Source: Mycobacterium sp. E787 (GTDB lineage: Bacteria > Actinomycetota > Actinomycetes > Mycobacteriales > Mycobacteriaceae). From it: a stretch of DNA of 64,000 nucleotides. Each line of letters opens with the position of its first letter. The first letter of the stretch is position 1. The stretch covers positions 124,001-188,000 of the forward strand of contig NZ_LZKL01000127.1 of NCBI RefSeq assembly GCF_001668725.1, in the 5' to 3' direction. Position numbers and translations under genes: made by a program. The notes below the pieces were generated by a model. The model had not been told where the DNA came from. It saw only the letters and a program-made list of their open reading frames with translations, and ran no database searches. Shown here piece by piece: positions 1 to 8,721 of this stretch.

Positions 1-1043
1 TGCCGCTCCGGGCTGGCCTGCGCCGTGAAGCGGAACGACGACGGCGCGTTGAGGATGACGGCCATGCCGTGCGGCACGAGCGGCTCGTCGTCCGGATACC
101 CGGGCGGCCGGAATTCGCGGACCAGCCCGGCCACCGCGTAGGCCATGCCGTGCGGGGCGTGCACGCCCGCGTTGCCGAACGCGATGCCCGCCAGGGTGGC
201 GGCCCACATCATCTGCTCGCGCGCCTCGCGGTCGGAGGCGTCGCTCACCGCGCGCTCCAGGAACTGCCCCAGCACGCGCAAGGCCTCGCGGCAGCCGAGA
301 TCGCTCCACGGGTTGGCGCCCTGGCTCATGGGCCGCAGGCTCGGGCGTTCGGGCGCGCGCCGCCGGACGTACGGCCGCGCGGTGTAGGACTCCAACGCGT
401 GCGACAGCACGTCGAGGCCGGCCGACGCGACGACCTCGCGGGGCAGGCTCGCGGTGCAGTCGGGGTCGACGAGCGCCTCGGTGGGGCGCAGCGCGGGCGA
501 CGCGATGCCGGTCTTGGCCTTCAGCGACAGCAGGTCGAAGATCGCGATGCCGGTGACCTCGCTCCCGGTGCCCGCGGTGGTGGGGCAGGCGATGTGCGGC
601 TTGAGCGGGCCGGGCACGGGTCTGCCCTCCCCGATCGGCGCGTTGACGTAGGCCGGGAGATCGGCGGGATGGGTGGCGTACAGGTTGGCGGCCTTGCACG
701 TGTCGATGACCGAGCCACCGCCCAGCGACACGTAGCCGTCGGGGTTCGTCTCCGCCGCGAACCGTGCCGCGTCCCGAAACGACGCGTCGGTGGGCTCGAC
801 ATGCACGTCGGTGTAGGTGACGACGTCGAGCCCGGCCGCGGCGAGCGAGTCGCGGGCCGTGGCGAAGACGGGCAGGCCGGCCACGCCGGCGTCGGAGAAC
901 AACGCCACCCGCCGCATGCCCAGGACCTTGGCACGGTCACCCACCTCCGCCAGGCAACCTCTCCCGAAGGTCACCCGCGACGCGTCGACGGTGAAGGCTC
1001 CGTCGCAGTCCTGGGCGGGAATGGGGTATCCGCAGCACGCCAT
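1..1043 (-). CDS. Iron-containing alcohol dehydrogenase, hydroxyacid-oxoacid transhydrogenase type (3' end outside window)
   Basis: Reading back from ATG at 1043 gives a protein starting MACCGYPIPAQDC. It has the iron-ADH fold signatures: GGGSVIDTCKA in the nucleotide-binding half, and PTTAGTGSEVTG followed by a His-rich C-terminal half (DVLSHALESY, NAGVHAPHGMAYAV) that supplies metal ligands. About 347 residues are visible; the C-terminus lies beyond the left edge. The N-terminal length and the CDGAF/DASRVTFGRG opening resemble ADHFE1-like hydroxyacid-oxoacid transhydrogenases, which move hydride between a hydroxy acid and a 2-oxo acid. It starts 8 bases after the enolase-superfamily stop and is the last visible gene of the long minus-strand operon. 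Substrate is unknown. Confidence 0.85.
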   Translation of the reverse strand, partial: MACCGYPIPAQDCDGAFTVDASRVTFGRGCLAEVGDRAKVLGMRRVALFSDAGVAGLPVFATARDSLAAAGLDVVTYTDVHVEPTDASFRDAARFAAETNPDGYVSLGGGSVIDTCKAANLYATHPADLPAYVNAPIGEGRPVPGPLKPHIACPTTAGTGSEVTGIAIFDLLSLKAKTGIASPALRPTEALVDPDCTASLPREVVASAGLDVLSHALESYTARPYVRRRAPERPSLRPMSQGANPWSDLGCREALRVLGQFLERAVSDASDREAREQMMWAATLAGIAFGNAGVHAPHGMAYAVAGLVREFRPPGYPDDEPLVPHGMAVILNAPSSFRFTAQASPER

Positions 1044-1050
1044 GCGGCCA

Positions 1051-2244
1051 TTATCTCGGGTGCAGCGGCGCGACCGGCTCGGCGGTGCTGACGGGCAGGC
1101 GGTGAGCGTCGATGTAGTCCCACCGGATCAGGTAGCCGAGTCCCGGCGCCTGCGGCAGTTCGACGAAGCCGTCCGGGCCGAGCGGATCGCAGGGCGCGTC
1201 GAGGTAGGGCGGGGCGGCGTCGTAGCGGACCCCGGGCCCCAGCAGGCCGCGCTCGTAGTATTCGCAGACGTCTTCGCTTGTGGCGCCGAGGACTTGGAGG
1301 TTGCCGAAGCCGCTCATGTGCAGCTCGCAGCGCATGCCGACCGCCTCGCACATGCCGGCCAGCTTCATGACGCCGGTGATGCCGCCGCGCAGCACGTCGA
1401 TGCGGCTGATGTCGGACGCCTTGCGCAGGATCCAGTCGGCGCGGGTGTCGATGCCGCCCTCGGCGATCTCCGGTGAGCAGATCGGGATTTCGAGCTCGTC
1501 GGCCAGCTTCACGTAGGCCTCGACCCGGTGCTCGGGCATCGGGTGCTCGTACCAGTAGAAGCCCAGCCGCTCGAGTTCGCGGCCGACGCGCAGCGCGTCG
1601 GAGTAGGTGTGGTAGGTGCCCCACGGGTCGAACATCAGCACCATCTCGTCACCGACCGCCGCCCGAACCTCCCGGCACACCCGGACGTCCCAGTCCACGT
1701 ACGACGGCCGCGGCAGCGCGGGTTGGCGGGTCGCGGGGTTCCAGTAGTGGTAGGGATGGATCTTGTAGGCGCGATAGCCCTGTCGTTGACATTCGACGGC
1801 GTGGGCGGCGTATTCGTCGGGCGATCCGAGATTGTTGAAGCTGCTCGCATACGCCTTGACCCGGTCGCGAGCACCGCCCAGCAGCTTGCGCACCGGCAGC
1901 CCGGCGAGCCGGCCCGCCAGGTCCCACAGGGCTAGATCGATGACGCTGCAGACGTTTTCGGGGAGCTTCGCCGCCCACAGCTGCCGCCAGATCTCCACCC
2001 GGTCGAACGGGTCCTGCCCGGCGAGCAGCGGGCTCAGGAACTGCGTGATCAGTGCCTGGTCCCCGGGCAGCAGGCCGTCCTGGTCGCCGTGGAAGTGACC
2101 GCCGAAGTAGTAACCCTCGACTCCCTCGTCGGTGAGCACCTTGGTGACGGTCTGGACGACGCGGTAGTCGGTGTTCAACTGGCCGAACGAGATTCGATCG
2201 ACGAAGGTCTCGAACGGCACGACCTCAAGCCCGGTGATCTTCAT
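1051..2244 (-). CDS. Mandelate racemase/muconate lactonizing enzyme family protein (enolase superfamily)
   Basis: This 397-residue protein has the two-domain enolase-superfamily layout: an N-terminal capping domain (about 1-125) and a TIM barrel. Barrel residues visible include the lysine-bearing YRAYKIHPY strand, then metal ligands in MFDPWGTY, WYEHPMPEH and SPEIAEGG, and a catalytic His candidate in CELHMSGFGN. Family members abstract the proton alpha to a carboxylate and typically dehydrate sugar acids or isomerise lactones; the particular acid cannot be read from sequence. It lies 31 bases below the esterase stop and 7 bases above the iron alcohol dehydrogenase. Together with the HpaI aldolase at 5803 it forms a dehydrate-then-cleave module. 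Confidence 0.88.
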   Translation of the reverse strand: MKITGLEVVPFETFVDRISFGQLNTDYRVVQTVTKVLTDEGVEGYYFGGHFHGDQDGLLPGDQALITQFLSPLLAGQDPFDRVEIWRQLWAAKLPENVCSVIDLALWDLAGRLAGLPVRKLLGGARDRVKAYASSFNNLGSPDEYAAHAVECQRQGYRAYKIHPYHYWNPATRQPALPRPSYVDWDVRVCREVRAAVGDEMVLMFDPWGTYHTYSDALRVGRELERLGFYWYEHPMPEHRVEAYVKLADELEIPICSPEIAEGGIDTRADWILRKASDISRIDVLRGGITGVMKLAGMCEAVGMRCELHMSGFGNLQVLGATSEDVCEYYERGLLGPGVRYDAAPPYLDAPCDPLGPDGFVELPQAPGLGYLIRWDYIDAHRLPVSTAEPVAPLHPR

Positions 2245-2275
2245 GACAGCCGATTGTTCCGGGCGGATCGCGCGG

Positions 2276-3217
2276 TCAAGTAGAGCCGAAGGTCCTTGAC
2301 AGGGCGTGGCCCTGCAGGGCGAACAACCGCTCCGAGTCGGACCAGTCCGGCAGCAGCGAGTCGAAGCCGTGGCAGGCGCCCGGAAACACGTGCAGCTCGG
2401 CGGAGACCCCGGCGCGCAGCAGCTGCAGGGCGTAGTCGACCGCCTCGTCGCGGAACGGGTCGATCTCCGCGCAGGTGATCAAAGCCGGTGCCAGGCCGCC
2501 AAATTGGCGGCGGCGCGCGGGCACGGCGGCGGGTCCGCCCGTGCCGTCGGGGCCCAGGTAGTGGCGCCACATCTGGTCCGCGGCCTCGCTGTCGAAAGCG
2601 GGGCTCGCGCCGAACTCGGCCTTCGACGCGGTCTCCCGATCGTCCAGGACCGGCTGATGCAGCAGCTGGAACGCGACGGCCGGCAGCAACCCGTCGGCGG
2701 CGCCGTGCGCCAGGCATGCGGCCAGGGTGGCGCCGGCGCTGCTGCCCGCGACGGCCAGGCGGGCGGGGTCGACGCCCAGCCCCGCGGGGTCGGCCGCCAC
2801 CCACCGCAACACGGCGACCGCGTCGTCGAGGGCGGCCGGGTAGGGGTGCTCGGGCGCCAGCCGGTAGTCGACCGACACCACCGTGCAGCGTCCGCGTCGC
2901 GCGAGCTCCACGCACTGCCGGTGATCGGTGTCCAGATTTCCCAGCGCGAAGCCGCCGGCGTGGCAGTACACGATCGCCGGTGCGGGATCGCCTTGCGCAC
3001 CGCGATAGATCCTCACGGCCACGCCACCGGATTCGGCCGGCGCGGTGTCGTCGACGATCCGCACGCCGTGGGTGTCGGTGTGCTCGGCGGCCTCGCGGCG
3101 GCGCTCGTTGAACGGCTCGCGCATGAGTTGGATCGCTTGCGGCGAGAAGTCGGTTCGCGTCGTCGCCACCGCGCGCAGCGCGGGATCCAGCCGGTCAAAG
3201 CCGTGCAATTCGCTCAT
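2276..3217 (-). CDS. Alpha/beta hydrolase, hormone-sensitive-lipase-type esterase
   Basis: The 313-residue protein has HSL-family hallmarks: an oxyanion motif YCHAGGF (residues 85-90, where HGGG is usual), the VDYRLAPEHPYPAA signature (116-129), nucleophile elbow GSSAG with Ser160, an acid in EIDPFRDE and a His in ACHGFDS. ATG at 3217 is chosen because it overlaps the stop of the upstream monooxygenase as ATGA and the conserved sequence starts there; an in-frame ATG further upstream (3382) lies deep inside that gene. Directly following a Baeyer-Villiger monooxygenase, the natural role is hydrolysis of the ester or lactone it makes. That is inference from order. Confidence 0.87.
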   Translation of the reverse strand: MSELHGFDRLDPALRAVATTRTDFSPQAIQLMREPFNERRREAAEHTDTHGVRIVDDTAPAESGGVAVRIYRGAQGDPAPAIVYCHAGGFALGNLDTDHRQCVELARRGRCTVVSVDYRLAPEHPYPAALDDAVAVLRWVAADPAGLGVDPARLAVAGSSAGATLAACLAHGAADGLLPAVAFQLLHQPVLDDRETASKAEFGASPAFDSEAADQMWRHYLGPDGTGGPAAVPARRRQFGGLAPALITCAEIDPFRDEAVDYALQLLRAGVSAELHVFPGACHGFDSLLPDWSDSERLFALQGHALSRTFGST

Positions 3218-4689
3218 CGGGCACGCGTCTCGGGGGCCTGGAAGCTGAAGTCGGCGGGTTCGAATCTGCGCGTCATTCCCCAGAAGGTACGCGCGCTGCG
3301 CGGCCACTGCGTCACCACTCGGCCATTGGCGGCGCGGAAGTAGTTGCTGCACTGGGTGGTCCACACCGTGCCGACCATCCACCGGTCCACCTTGGCGACG
3401 AAGTCCGCCAGCGCGGCGGGCCGCACCGCCAGGTACGTTTTGCTCTTGCGCCGCAGGTACTTCAACGCCCGGACGATGTAGCGGGCCTGGGCCTCGAGCA
3501 TGAAGATGACGCTGTTGGAGCCGACGTTGGTGTTCGGCCCGTACAGCATGAAGAAGTTCGGGAACCCCGGAACGACCATGCCGAGATACGCGTGCGCGCC
3601 GTCGCGCCAGACCTCCCGCAGCGTCGTCCCGCCCTCCCCGGTCACCTCCAGCTCACCCAGGTAATCGGCCGCGGCGTAACCCGTCGCGCAGACCACGACG
3701 TCGACATCGCGCTCGGTGCCGTCCGCGGTGACCAGGCTGCGCGCGCGCAGGCAGCGCGCCGGGCTGCTCAGCACCTCGACGTTGGGGCGGGTCAGGGCCG
3801 GCAGGTAGTCCGAGGAGAACACCAGCCGCTTGCAGCCCATCGGGTGATCGGGGGTCAGCTTGCGGCGCAATTCCTCATCGGCGACGGTCTTTTCGAGCAG
3901 GCCCAGCGCGGTCGCGGTGAAGTCCCGGGTTTTTTCGCTGCCGTGCTCGATCACCGAGATGTTGGATTCGCTGCGCAGCCAGAGCCGGGTCCGGTACAGC
4001 CTCTTGGCGAACGGCACGTGCGCGAACACCCAGCGCTCCCGTTCGGTGTAGGGCCGGTCGGGCTTGGGCAGGATCCAGGTGGGCGACCGCTGCACGGAAT
4101 ACACCTTGTCGGCCACCCTCGCCAGTTCCGGCAACAGTTGCGAGGCCGTCGATCCGGTGCCCAGCAGCGCGACCCGCGCACCCTCGAGCGGAACCGAATG
4201 GTCCCATCGCGACGAGTGCAACAGCGTCCCGGTGAACGGTTCCTCCTCCACCAGCTCCGGGAAGAGGGGCCGGGTGAACAGGCCCACGGCGGACACCACG
4301 ATGTCGAAGTGGTGCCGGTGGCCGGTCGCTGTGGTCAGGCACCACCGCTGCGTGTCTTCCTCCCAACGCGCGGAGACGATTTCGGTGCGCAATCTCAGGT
4401 GCGGGCGCAAGCCGTACTTGTCGGCGCACCGCTGGAAGTACTCAAGAATCTCGGGCTGCGCGGGCCACAGCCGCGACCAGTCCGAATTCAGGTCGAACGA
4501 GTAGGAGTAGAGGTGCGACTTGACGTCGCACGCCAGCCCCGGATACGTGTTGATCAGCCAGGTGCCCCCGACGTCGTCTTCGCGGTCAAAGATCGTGAAG
4601 TCATGGAAACCGGCCTGGGACAACAGTATTCCCAGTGCCATGCCGCCCGGTCCGGCACCGATGATGCCGACCGACGGGTTGCCGCTCAT
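3214..4689 (-). CDS. Flavin-containing Baeyer-Villiger monooxygenase
   Basis: The 491-residue protein begins with an FAD Rossmann motif (GAGPGG, residues 11-16). It has a second dinucleotide motif for NADPH (GTGSTA, about 177-182) and, between them, the Baeyer-Villiger fingerprint FxGxxxHxxxW at 152-162 (FTGTLLHSSRW). These enzymes insert an oxygen atom next to a ketone carbonyl, giving an ester or lactone. ATG at 4689 overlaps the upstream SDR stop by four bases; upstream in-frame sequence is low-complexity shadow. Its partners in order (ketone-forming SDR before, esterase after) fit a ketone-to-lactone-to-hydroxyacid sequence. Confidence 0.92.
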   Translation of the reverse strand: MSGNPSVGIIGAGPGGMALGILLSQAGFHDFTIFDREDDVGGTWLINTYPGLACDVKSHLYSYSFDLNSDWSRLWPAQPEILEYFQRCADKYGLRPHLRLRTEIVSARWEEDTQRWCLTTATGHRHHFDIVVSAVGLFTRPLFPELVEEEPFTGTLLHSSRWDHSVPLEGARVALLGTGSTASQLLPELARVADKVYSVQRSPTWILPKPDRPYTERERWVFAHVPFAKRLYRTRLWLRSESNISVIEHGSEKTRDFTATALGLLEKTVADEELRRKLTPDHPMGCKRLVFSSDYLPALTRPNVEVLSSPARCLRARSLVTADGTERDVDVVVCATGYAAADYLGELEVTGEGGTTLREVWRDGAHAYLGMVVPGFPNFFMLYGPNTNVGSNSVIFMLEAQARYIVRALKYLRRKSKTYLAVRPAALADFVAKVDRWMVGTVWTTQCSNYFRAANGRVVTQWPRSARTFWGMTRRFEPADFSFQAPETRAR

Positions 4690-5417
4690 CGGATCTGCAG
4701 GCACTGGCCACCGTCGACGACCAGCTCCGCACCGGTGATGAAGGACGCCGCGTCGGAGACCAGGAATGCGACCGCGTCGGCGATCTCGCCCGGTTGCCCG
4801 ATCCGCCCGAACGCCGACGCGGCGGCGAGCCTCAGCTGGGTGGCGTCGTCGAGCATCGGGGTCGCGACCGGCCCGGGGAACACGGCGTTGACCCGGACGC
4901 CGAGCGGCGCCAGTTCGGCGGCGGCATTCTGGGTCAGGCCACGCAGCGCCCATTTCGAGGAACCGTAGGCGCTGTGCCGGGGGAAGGGGCGGATCGCACC
5001 CGTGCTGCAGATGTTCACGACGGCGGCACCCTTGGCCGCCCGCAGCTGCTCGAGCGTCGCCTGGATGCCGAGGAACGCACCCAGACAGTTGACCCGCCAG
5101 GCGTTTTCGAATCCCTCGGCCGTCTCATCGGCGAGCGACGCGCGGTGCAGGACGCCGGCGGCGTTGACCAGCGTCGTCAACGCGCCGAATCGGTCGACCA
5201 CCGCGCGCACCGCCGCTTGCCACTGCGCCTGCGACGTCACGTCCAGGTCGATCGCGATCAGCCCGTCGTCGCCCAGCTCGTCGACCGCGGCGGCCAGTTG
5301 GCCGGCCCGGCGGTCGCAGGCCGCCACCGAATAACCTTCTCCGCGAAGTCGTTTGACGATGGCCAAGCCCTGCCCGCCGGCGGCGCCGGCGACCAGCGCG
5401 ACGCGTCGTTGCATCAT
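4686..5417 (-). CDS. Short-chain dehydrogenase/reductase
   Basis: A classical SDR of 243 residues with a glycine-rich NAD(P) motif near the N-terminus (AGAAGGQG), the NAAG strand, the catalytic Ser followed by Tyr-x-x-x-Lys (SAYGSSK) and a C-terminal ITGAELVVDGG. Start 5417 forms an ATGA overlap with the stop of the SnoaL-like gene; a second ATG follows immediately at 5414. It probably oxidises a secondary alcohol to the ketone used by the adjacent Baeyer-Villiger enzyme, an inference from position. The substrate is not deducible from sequence. Confidence 0.9.
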   Translation of the reverse strand: MMQRRVALVAGAAGGQGLAIVKRLRGEGYSVAACDRRAGQLAAAVDELGDDGLIAIDLDVTSQAQWQAAVRAVVDRFGALTTLVNAAGVLHRASLADETAEGFENAWRVNCLGAFLGIQATLEQLRAAKGAAVVNICSTGAIRPFPRHSAYGSSKWALRGLTQNAAAELAPLGVRVNAVFPGPVATPMLDDATQLRLAAASAFGRIGQPGEIADAVAFLVSDAASFITGAELVVDGGQCLQIR

Positions 5418-5806
5418 GGCACCTCGGGGCTCTCGGCCAGGCCGCGGCTGGTGACGAACTGGCAGCGCCGCCGCCGGAAGCGCCATCGCCCGGCGACGCG
5501 GACCAGCTCGTCGTCGTACAGGGCGGGCCGCAGGTGCAGATCTCCGGCCCTGACGAACAGCACCTGTGAGCGTGCCGTGGCGGTGTCCCCCCGGACGTCG
5601 ATCCGCGAGACCCCGGTCAGGTGCAGCCCGCGCGGCGCGTCCCGGAACATCTGGGCGATGGCGTCGCGCCCGGCGAAAGTCCTTCCGTAGACGCGAAACT
5701 CGGCGTCGGGAACGAACAGGGCCACGCAGCCGTCGATGTCGCCGGCATCGAGGGCCAGCGCGTACGCGGCGATCAGGTCGCGGATCGCGGCTTCGTCTTC
5801 GGTCAT
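5414..5806 (-). CDS. SnoaL-like / NTF2-fold protein
   Basis: A 130-residue protein with the SnoaL_4-type opening (DEAAIRDLIAAYALALDAGDIDGCVALFVPDAEF) and the GRDAIAQMF helix typical of the cone-shaped NTF2 fold. Members include isomerases, hydratases, cyclases and small ring-hydroxylating subunits, so fold does not fix function. The Asp/Tyr positions that act as bases in steroid isomerase-like members cannot be confirmed by eye. It is locked between the aldolase and the SDR by four-base ATGA overlaps on both sides, so it is almost certainly co-translated with them and acts on the same pathway. Confidence 0.85.
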   Translation of the reverse strand: MTEDEAAIRDLIAAYALALDAGDIDGCVALFVPDAEFRVYGRTFAGRDAIAQMFRDAPRGLHLTGVSRIDVRGDTATARSQVLFVRAGDLHLRPALYDDELVRVAGRWRFRRRRCQFVTSRGLAESPEVP

Positions 5807-6543
5807 TGCCCGGTCGCCTCGCGGAGGTGTTCGGCCGCCCCGCGCCGCAGCGCCTGCGATTCGGCCGCCAGGGTGATCATCCGGAAGCCCAGCTTCGCCA
5901 TGACGCGACCCGTCGCGCCGTCGCCCGCGTGAATCCCGGTGAGCAGGCCCGCGGCGGTGGCGGCGGCGTGCACCCGGGATATGGCGTCGATGACCGCCGG
6001 GTGTTTGGTCGCGCCAACCACATCGACGCCCATCGACAGGGCCAGGTCCGCGGGCCCGACGTACAACCCGGCCAGGCCGTCGACGGCGCAGATCTCGCCC
6101 AGGCCCGACAGCGCCGCCGCCGTCTCGATCATCGCGAACACGCTCACCCGTGACTCCAGCGCGGCGACGTCGTGGCCCAGGTCGGCGCGCAACGGGCCGA
6201 AGCTGCGGATCCCCCGGGGCTGGTGGCGGGTGGCGGCCACCGCGGCGGCGGCCTGTTCCGCCGACTCGATCATCGCGATGAGGACGGCGTCGGCGCCGGC
6301 GTCCAGCACCCGCCCGATCGGCGCAGCGTCGGCGTTGGGCAGCCGCACCACCGTCGCGATGGGCACGTGGCCGAGCCGGCGCAGCATGCGCGCGATGTCG
6401 GCGTCGTCGAGGTAGCCGTGCTGGGCGTCGAAACCCACGTAGTCGTAACCGGCCCGGGCGAATTCCTCCGGCCCGAGCGCCGTCGGCCCCGTGATCCAGC
6501 CGCCCCAGATCGGGGCCGGATGGTTGCGATCGAAGACGCTCAT
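5803..6543 (-). CDS. HpcH/HpaI family aldolase (class II pyruvate aldolase type)
   Basis: A 246-residue TIM-barrel protein. The early GYDYVGFDAQHG corresponds to the FDxEHG substrate-loop motif of the family (Glu replaced by Gln here). The metal-binding Glu is in FAMIETAAAL and the GPADLALSMGV loop binds pyruvate. Relatives cleave 2-keto-3-deoxy acids to pyruvate plus an aldehyde, or cleave beta-hydroxy (citryl/malyl) thioesters. ATG at 6543 overlaps the alcohol dehydrogenase stop. Paired with the enolase-superfamily dehydratase in the same operon it suggests that the carbon skeleton is finally broken by dehydration and retro-aldol cleavage. Confidence 0.88.
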   Translation of the reverse strand: MSVFDRNHPAPIWGGWITGPTALGPEEFARAGYDYVGFDAQHGYLDDADIARMLRRLGHVPIATVVRLPNADAAPIGRVLDAGADAVLIAMIESAEQAAAAVAATRHQPRGIRSFGPLRADLGHDVAALESRVSVFAMIETAAALSGLGEICAVDGLAGLYVGPADLALSMGVDVVGATKHPAVIDAISRVHAAATAAGLLTGIHAGDGATGRVMAKLGFRMITLAAESQALRRGAAEHLREATGQ

Positions 6544-7508
6544 CCGGCGATCGCGATCTTGATGCGCTCGGGGACCGGGCGGCAGGCCAGGTCGAACGCG
6601 GCCTGGACATCGTCGACGCCGAAGGTGTGCGTGAGGTAGGTGCGCAGCAGCTCGGGGTGCTCGTCGGCGAACTTGGCCGCGAGGTCCAGGACGCGTCGCC
6701 GGTCAAGCGTCACACCGGATTTCAGCGTCAGATTGTTGCGCAGCATCAGGCGCATGTTGATCGGGTAGGCGTCGTCGTCGGCCACACCGAAATAGAACAC
6801 CGTGCCGCCCGGGGCGGCGGCCTCGATGGCGTGCCCCAGGGTGGCCACCTGGTGTCCGACGGCCTCGATCACGACGTCGGCGCGATCGCCGGGAGCCAGT
6901 TGGCTCACCCACCGGTCGCTGGTGGCGCGCACCGGGTCGTCCACGCCGAAAGCCGTTGCGTGGCAGGTGCGGTCGACGGGGTCGACGCCGGTGACGCGGC
7001 GCGCGCCGGCCGCCTTGGCGACGTAGGCGAACAGCAGGCCGATCGAACCCTGCCCGATGATCGCGACGTGCCGCCCGGACAGGTCCGGCAACTGCTCGCA
7101 CGCGTACAGGACGCACGCCAGCGGCTGCAGGCCGATCGCCTCCGCGGGGCTCAGCGCCGGGTCGTACGGCGCCAGCATGTTGCCGTCGCTGATCACCCGC
7201 TCCATCAAGCCGTCGAACCCCGACGCCCAGCCCACCACGCGATCGCCGGCCCGGTGGTCGGGGTGCCGGCTGGCGATGACCTCGCCGGCCACCTCGTGGA
7301 CCGGGAAGCCGTCCTTCCCGGCCGCGCTTCTGCCGTCGTCGCCCGGAAGCCGGCCCCGGTTGCCGCGGAAGGCCGGCAGGTCACTGCCGCAGACGCCCGC
7401 GGCCGAAAACTGCAGCAACACTTGGCCGTCGGTGAGGTGCTCGACCGTGGTGTCGGGGATCGAGGTCCGCTCGAACAGGTACGGCGCGATGATCCGGTAG
7501 GACCACAC
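6540..7508 (-). CDS. Zinc-type (MDR) alcohol dehydrogenase
   Basis: This 322-residue medium-chain dehydrogenase keeps the catalytic zinc ligand region CGSD (Cys40) and HEVAGEV (His71, Glu72) and the NAD motif GQGSIG. It lacks the four-cysteine structural-zinc lobe that follows in many relatives, making it short for the family. GTG at 7508 is preferred: it lies one base after the P450 stop and has GGAGG eight bases upstream. An ATG at 7736 is inside the P450 gene. It probably oxidises the alcohol made by the P450 just upstream; this is inference. Confidence 0.85.
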   Translation of the reverse strand: MWSYRIIAPYLFERTSIPDTTVEHLTDGQVLLQFSAAGVCGSDLPAFRGNRGRLPGDDGRSAAGKDGFPVHEVAGEVIASRHPDHRAGDRVVGWASGFDGLMERVISDGNMLAPYDPALSPAEAIGLQPLACVLYACEQLPDLSGRHVAIIGQGSIGLLFAYVAKAAGARRVTGVDPVDRTCHATAFGVDDPVRATSDRWVSQLAPGDRADVVIEAVGHQVATLGHAIEAAAPGGTVFYFGVADDDAYPINMRLMLRNNLTLKSGVTLDRRRVLDLAAKFADEHPELLRTYLTHTFGVDDVQAAFDLACRPVPERIKIAIAG

Positions 7509-7509
7509 C

Positions 7510-8721
7510 TCAGACCTCCACCGGGATCTTGTTGTATCCCCATTGAAAGCTGGACGGCAGCCGGGTGGCGGCGTCGCCGCGGATCGCGAAGTCGGGCACC
7601 CGCCGCAGCCATTCGGCCAGCAGCACATCGATTTCCAGCCGGGCCAGGTGATACCCGATGCAGAAATGTTGGCCCCGGCCGAAGGCCAGCGAGCGGCGGA
7701 TGGGCCGGTTCCAGATGAATTCGTCGGGCTCGGCATACTCCCGCTCGTCGCGGTTGGCCGACGCCAGCAGCGTGATCACGCGCTGGCCCGGCTTGATCGT
7801 CGTGTCGTGAATGGTGAAGGGTTTCCGCGCCGTTCGGGCGAACCACTGCGCCGGCGCGCAATAGCGGATCATCTCCTCGCGTGCGATCGGCACGTTGGTG
7901 ACGGGATCGGCGCAGACCGCTTCCATCTGGTCGGGCCGTCGGCTGAGTTCCCACAGCCCGTGCGCGACGATCTTGGGCACCGTCTCCGTCCCACCGATGA
8001 AGATGCACAACATCTGGGTGGCGACCTCGACGTCGGACAGGGCGCTGCCATCGGGCAACCGATAGCCCAGTAGGCCGTCGACGACTGGGAGCGCATCGCC
8101 GGAGGAGGCGGCCCGGCGGCCCTCGACCACCGGTGTGAGGTACTCGAGGTAGTTGGGCCGGGCTTGCGCGGTGTCGACGCCGACGCCGGGCTCGGCCAAG
8201 CTGCCGGCGTTGACCGCGGCCAGCACCTGCGGGGCGAGATCGTCTGGCAGGCCGAGCAATCCGCACACCATCGAAGCCGCGACGATGCCGCCGTACTCTT
8301 GAGTCAGATCGAAGGAGCCCCGTGGCAGCAGCTCATCGAGGCGCTCGTTGGCCAGCGTTCTGATCCGTGCTTCCAGCCCGGCGACCGACCTCGGGCGTAA
8401 CGGCGCCGAATGCGCGCGACGGATCTCGGCGTACAGATCGGTGTCGAAGACCGCGTGAAACGGCAGCGGGTGCAGCGGCGGATCGTCGAGCGGCCCGTCG
8501 TTGTGGGAAGCCAGCACCGACGCCGGGGGCAATGTGCCTTCCGTCGCGACGAACGTTCCGTCGTTGACTTCCAGCACCTGCCAGATGTCCTCGAAACGGG
8601 ACAGCGCGAAGGTGTCCCACTGCGGCATGTAATACACCGGGTGCTCGTCGCGCAGGATCCGGTAGTAGGGCAGCGGGTTCGCCATGACTTCCGCGTCGAA
8701 GGGATCGTACGAGAAGGTCAC
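7510..8721 (-). CDS. Cytochrome P450
   Basis: A 403-residue bacterial P450. The I-helix oxygen-activation segment reads IGGTET (242-247), the K-helix ExxR is Glu283-Arg286, and the heme loop FGRGQHFCIG places the thiolate ligand at Cys354. No membrane anchor is present, so it is soluble and needs ferredoxin partners not encoded nearby. The start is GTG at 8721, giving a GTGA overlap with the stop of the NIPSNAP-like gene. Position at the head of an oxygenase/dehydrogenase operon makes it the likely first hydroxylation step of the pathway. CYP family assignment needs alignment. Confidence 0.93.
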   Translation of the reverse strand: MTFSYDPFDAEVMANPLPYYRILRDEHPVYYMPQWDTFALSRFEDIWQVLEVNDGTFVATEGTLPPASVLASHNDGPLDDPPLHPLPFHAVFDTDLYAEIRRAHSAPLRPRSVAGLEARIRTLANERLDELLPRGSFDLTQEYGGIVAASMVCGLLGLPDDLAPQVLAAVNAGSLAEPGVGVDTAQARPNYLEYLTPVVEGRRAASSGDALPVVDGLLGYRLPDGSALSDVEVATQMLCIFIGGTETVPKIVAHGLWELSRRPDQMEAVCADPVTNVPIAREEMIRYCAPAQWFARTARKPFTIHDTTIKPGQRVITLLASANRDEREYAEPDEFIWNRPIRRSLAFGRGQHFCIGYHLARLEIDVLLAEWLRRVPDFAIRGDAATRLPSSFQWGYNKIPVEV

